Source: Bacillota bacterium (GTDB lineage: Bacteria > Bacillota > Clostridia > Lachnospirales > Lachnospiraceae). Taken from it: a DNA stretch of 14,568 nucleotides. Every line of letters starts with the position of its first letter. The stretch's first letter is position 1. Location: contig JAEVYY010000017.1 of NCBI GenBank assembly GCA_023392535.1, forward strand, positions 1-14,568, given 5' to 3'. Below, piece after piece: positions 13,453 through 14,568 of this stretch. The position numbers and the translations under genes were made by a program. The notes under the pieces are model-generated. The model was given only the letters and a program-made list of their open reading frames with translations. It ran no database searches and had not been told where the DNA came from.

Positions 13453-14568
13453 ATGGATACCGACTATCGTTTGACGAGCAACTGTACGCAGCCGCTGGTA
13501 CTTAGAGCATGTCCTCTATGCTCTTATGTACCACTGCGGCGAAGTTCAAGCGCAAGCGCGTTGCGAATGAACGATATTCGGTCTCCATTTTATCGTAACC
13601 TACCTAGTGCAAATCCAAGCCTCCCAATTTGCACCTCCACCTACAAAAAAATGGATACCGACTATCGTTTGACGAACAACTGTACGCAGCCGCTGGTACT
13701 TAGAGCATGTATTGTATGCTCTTACGCACCACTGCGGCGAAGTCCAAGCGCAAGCGCGTTGCGAATGAACGATATTCGGTATCCTTTTTATTCGTAACCT
13801 ACCTAGTGCAAATCAAAGCCCTCCAATTATCACCACTACCTACCAAAAAATGGATACCGACTATCGTTTGACGAGCAACTGTACGCAGCCGCTGGTGCTT
13901 TGCGCATGTCCTCTATGCTCTAATGTACCACTGCGACGAAGTCCAAGCGCAAGCGCGTTGCGAATGAACGATATTCGGTCTCCATTTTATCGTAACCTAC
14001 CTAGCGCAAATCCAAGCCTCCCAATTTGCACCTCCACCTACCAAAAAATGGATACCGACTATCGTTTGACGAGCAACTGTACGCAGCCGCTGGTACTTAG
14101 AGCATGTCCTTTATGCTCTTACGTACCACTGCGGCGAAGTCCAAGCGCAAGCGCGTTGCGAACGAACGATATTCGGTATCCTTTTTATCGTAACCTACCT
14201 AGTGCAAATCAAAGCCCTCCCATTTGCACCACTACCTACCCCAAAATGGATACCGACTATCGTTTGACGAGCAACTGTACGCAGCCGCTGGTACTTTGAG
14301 CATGTCCTCTATGCTCTTACGTACCACTGCGGCGAAGTCCAAGCGCAAGCGCGTTGCGAACGAACGATATTCGGTATCCTTTTTATCGTAACCTAAAAGG
14401 TGCAAATCAAAGCCCCCTCAGTTTGCACCACTACCTACCCAAAAATGGATACCGACTATCGTTTGACGAGCAACTGTACGCAGCCGCTGGTACTTAGAGC
14501 ATGTTCTCTATGCTCTTACGTACCACTGCGGCGAAGTCCAAGCGCAAGCGCGTTGCGAATGAACGATA

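Larger units (their letters stand above)
12955..14568 (+). repeat. Right tandem array of ~198-bp double-hairpin units (runs off window)
   Basis: The order is a half unit in inverted orientation (12955-13036), a complete inverted type-B hairpin (13037-13173), a junction, a truncated direct unit, then direct units starting at 13453, 13651, 13850, 14048, 14246 and 14445, the last cut by the window end. Spacings are 198 or 199 bp. The units match those of the left array closely and run in the same direction. Linkers before 13453 and 13850 resemble each other (AATTATCAC), as do those before 13651 and 14048 (GCCTCCCAATTTGCACCTC), so copies may have spread two at a time. The array has no protein gene in it that I can support. 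Confidence 0.95.

Noticed and set aside
13312..14299. MITE or insertion-sequence copies with terminal inverted repeats
   Set aside because: The 19-bp arms resemble terminal inverted repeats, but copies are head-to-tail at fixed spacing without target duplications, and the linker is part of the repeat. A distant link to hairpin-recognising transposases cannot be excluded.
12955..14568. Integron attC array
   Set aside because: Units carry no gene cassettes, I see no matching pair of GTTRRRY/RYYYAAC boxes at the arm ends, and no integrase. Here the apical part is conserved and the basal arms vary, the reverse of attC sites.

Overview
The window looks like chromosomal DNA from a low-GC anaerobic Firmicute, most likely a Lachnospiraceae / Clostridium cluster XIVa relative. 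The evidence is an oxygen-sensitive class III ribonucleotide reductase under a paired NrdR site, a BlaI/M56 antirepressor pair, AT-rich genes with strong GGAGG-type ribosome binding sites, and Firmicute-type lipoproteins. The assignment is inference; there is no rRNA or other marker to settle it.

Layout. Two large repeat arrays (1-1593 and 12955 to the window end) bracket about 11.3 kb of single-copy genes. On the minus strand, from right to left, are a short divergent cis-prenyltransferase (12266-12868), a REC-GGDEF-EAL cyclic-di-GMP protein (10410-12131), a lipoprotein with a 30-bp minisatellite (9683-10369), a BlaI-family repressor (9156-9533) with its M56 membrane protease (7583-9163), the tRNA-modifying dehydratase TcdA (6706-7464), a TPR lipoprotein (4263-5315) and NrdD with a C-terminal glutaredoxin-like domain (1600-3984). 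On the plus strand is a two-gene unit: an Asp/Glu-racemase-family protein (5502-6200) and a GNAT acetyltransferase (6202-6666). These are mostly independent small units. The clear functional pairs are blaI-blaR1 (overlapping genes, 18-bp perfect palindromic operator over the promoter), racemase-GNAT (1-nt gap) and probably EAL-lipoprotein (40-nt gap).

The most unusual content is the arrays. The unit is about 198 bp (range 197-199), with GC near one half against the AT-rich genes. Each unit holds a long imperfect hairpin of about 136 bp (19-bp basal arms, a 5-bp middle stem, an upper stem, and a 7-bp apical stem AGAGCAT/ATGCTCT in most copies) followed by a small hairpin (TGCAAAT/ATTTGCA) with a C-rich loop. 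A second hairpin type in opposite orientation lies at the head of each array. It keeps the apical core but has a different basal arm on both sides, so pairing is preserved by compensating changes. This points to selection on a folded single-stranded DNA or RNA form. I do not recognise the family. No protein gene that would act on it is visible here.

Open reading frames inside the arrays arise because the unit is usually 66 x 3 bases; they are interrupted differently from copy to copy and I do not count them as genes. Both arrays start with the same head (inverted hairpin, then a junction, then direct units) and point the same way, so they form direct repeats around the gene block.
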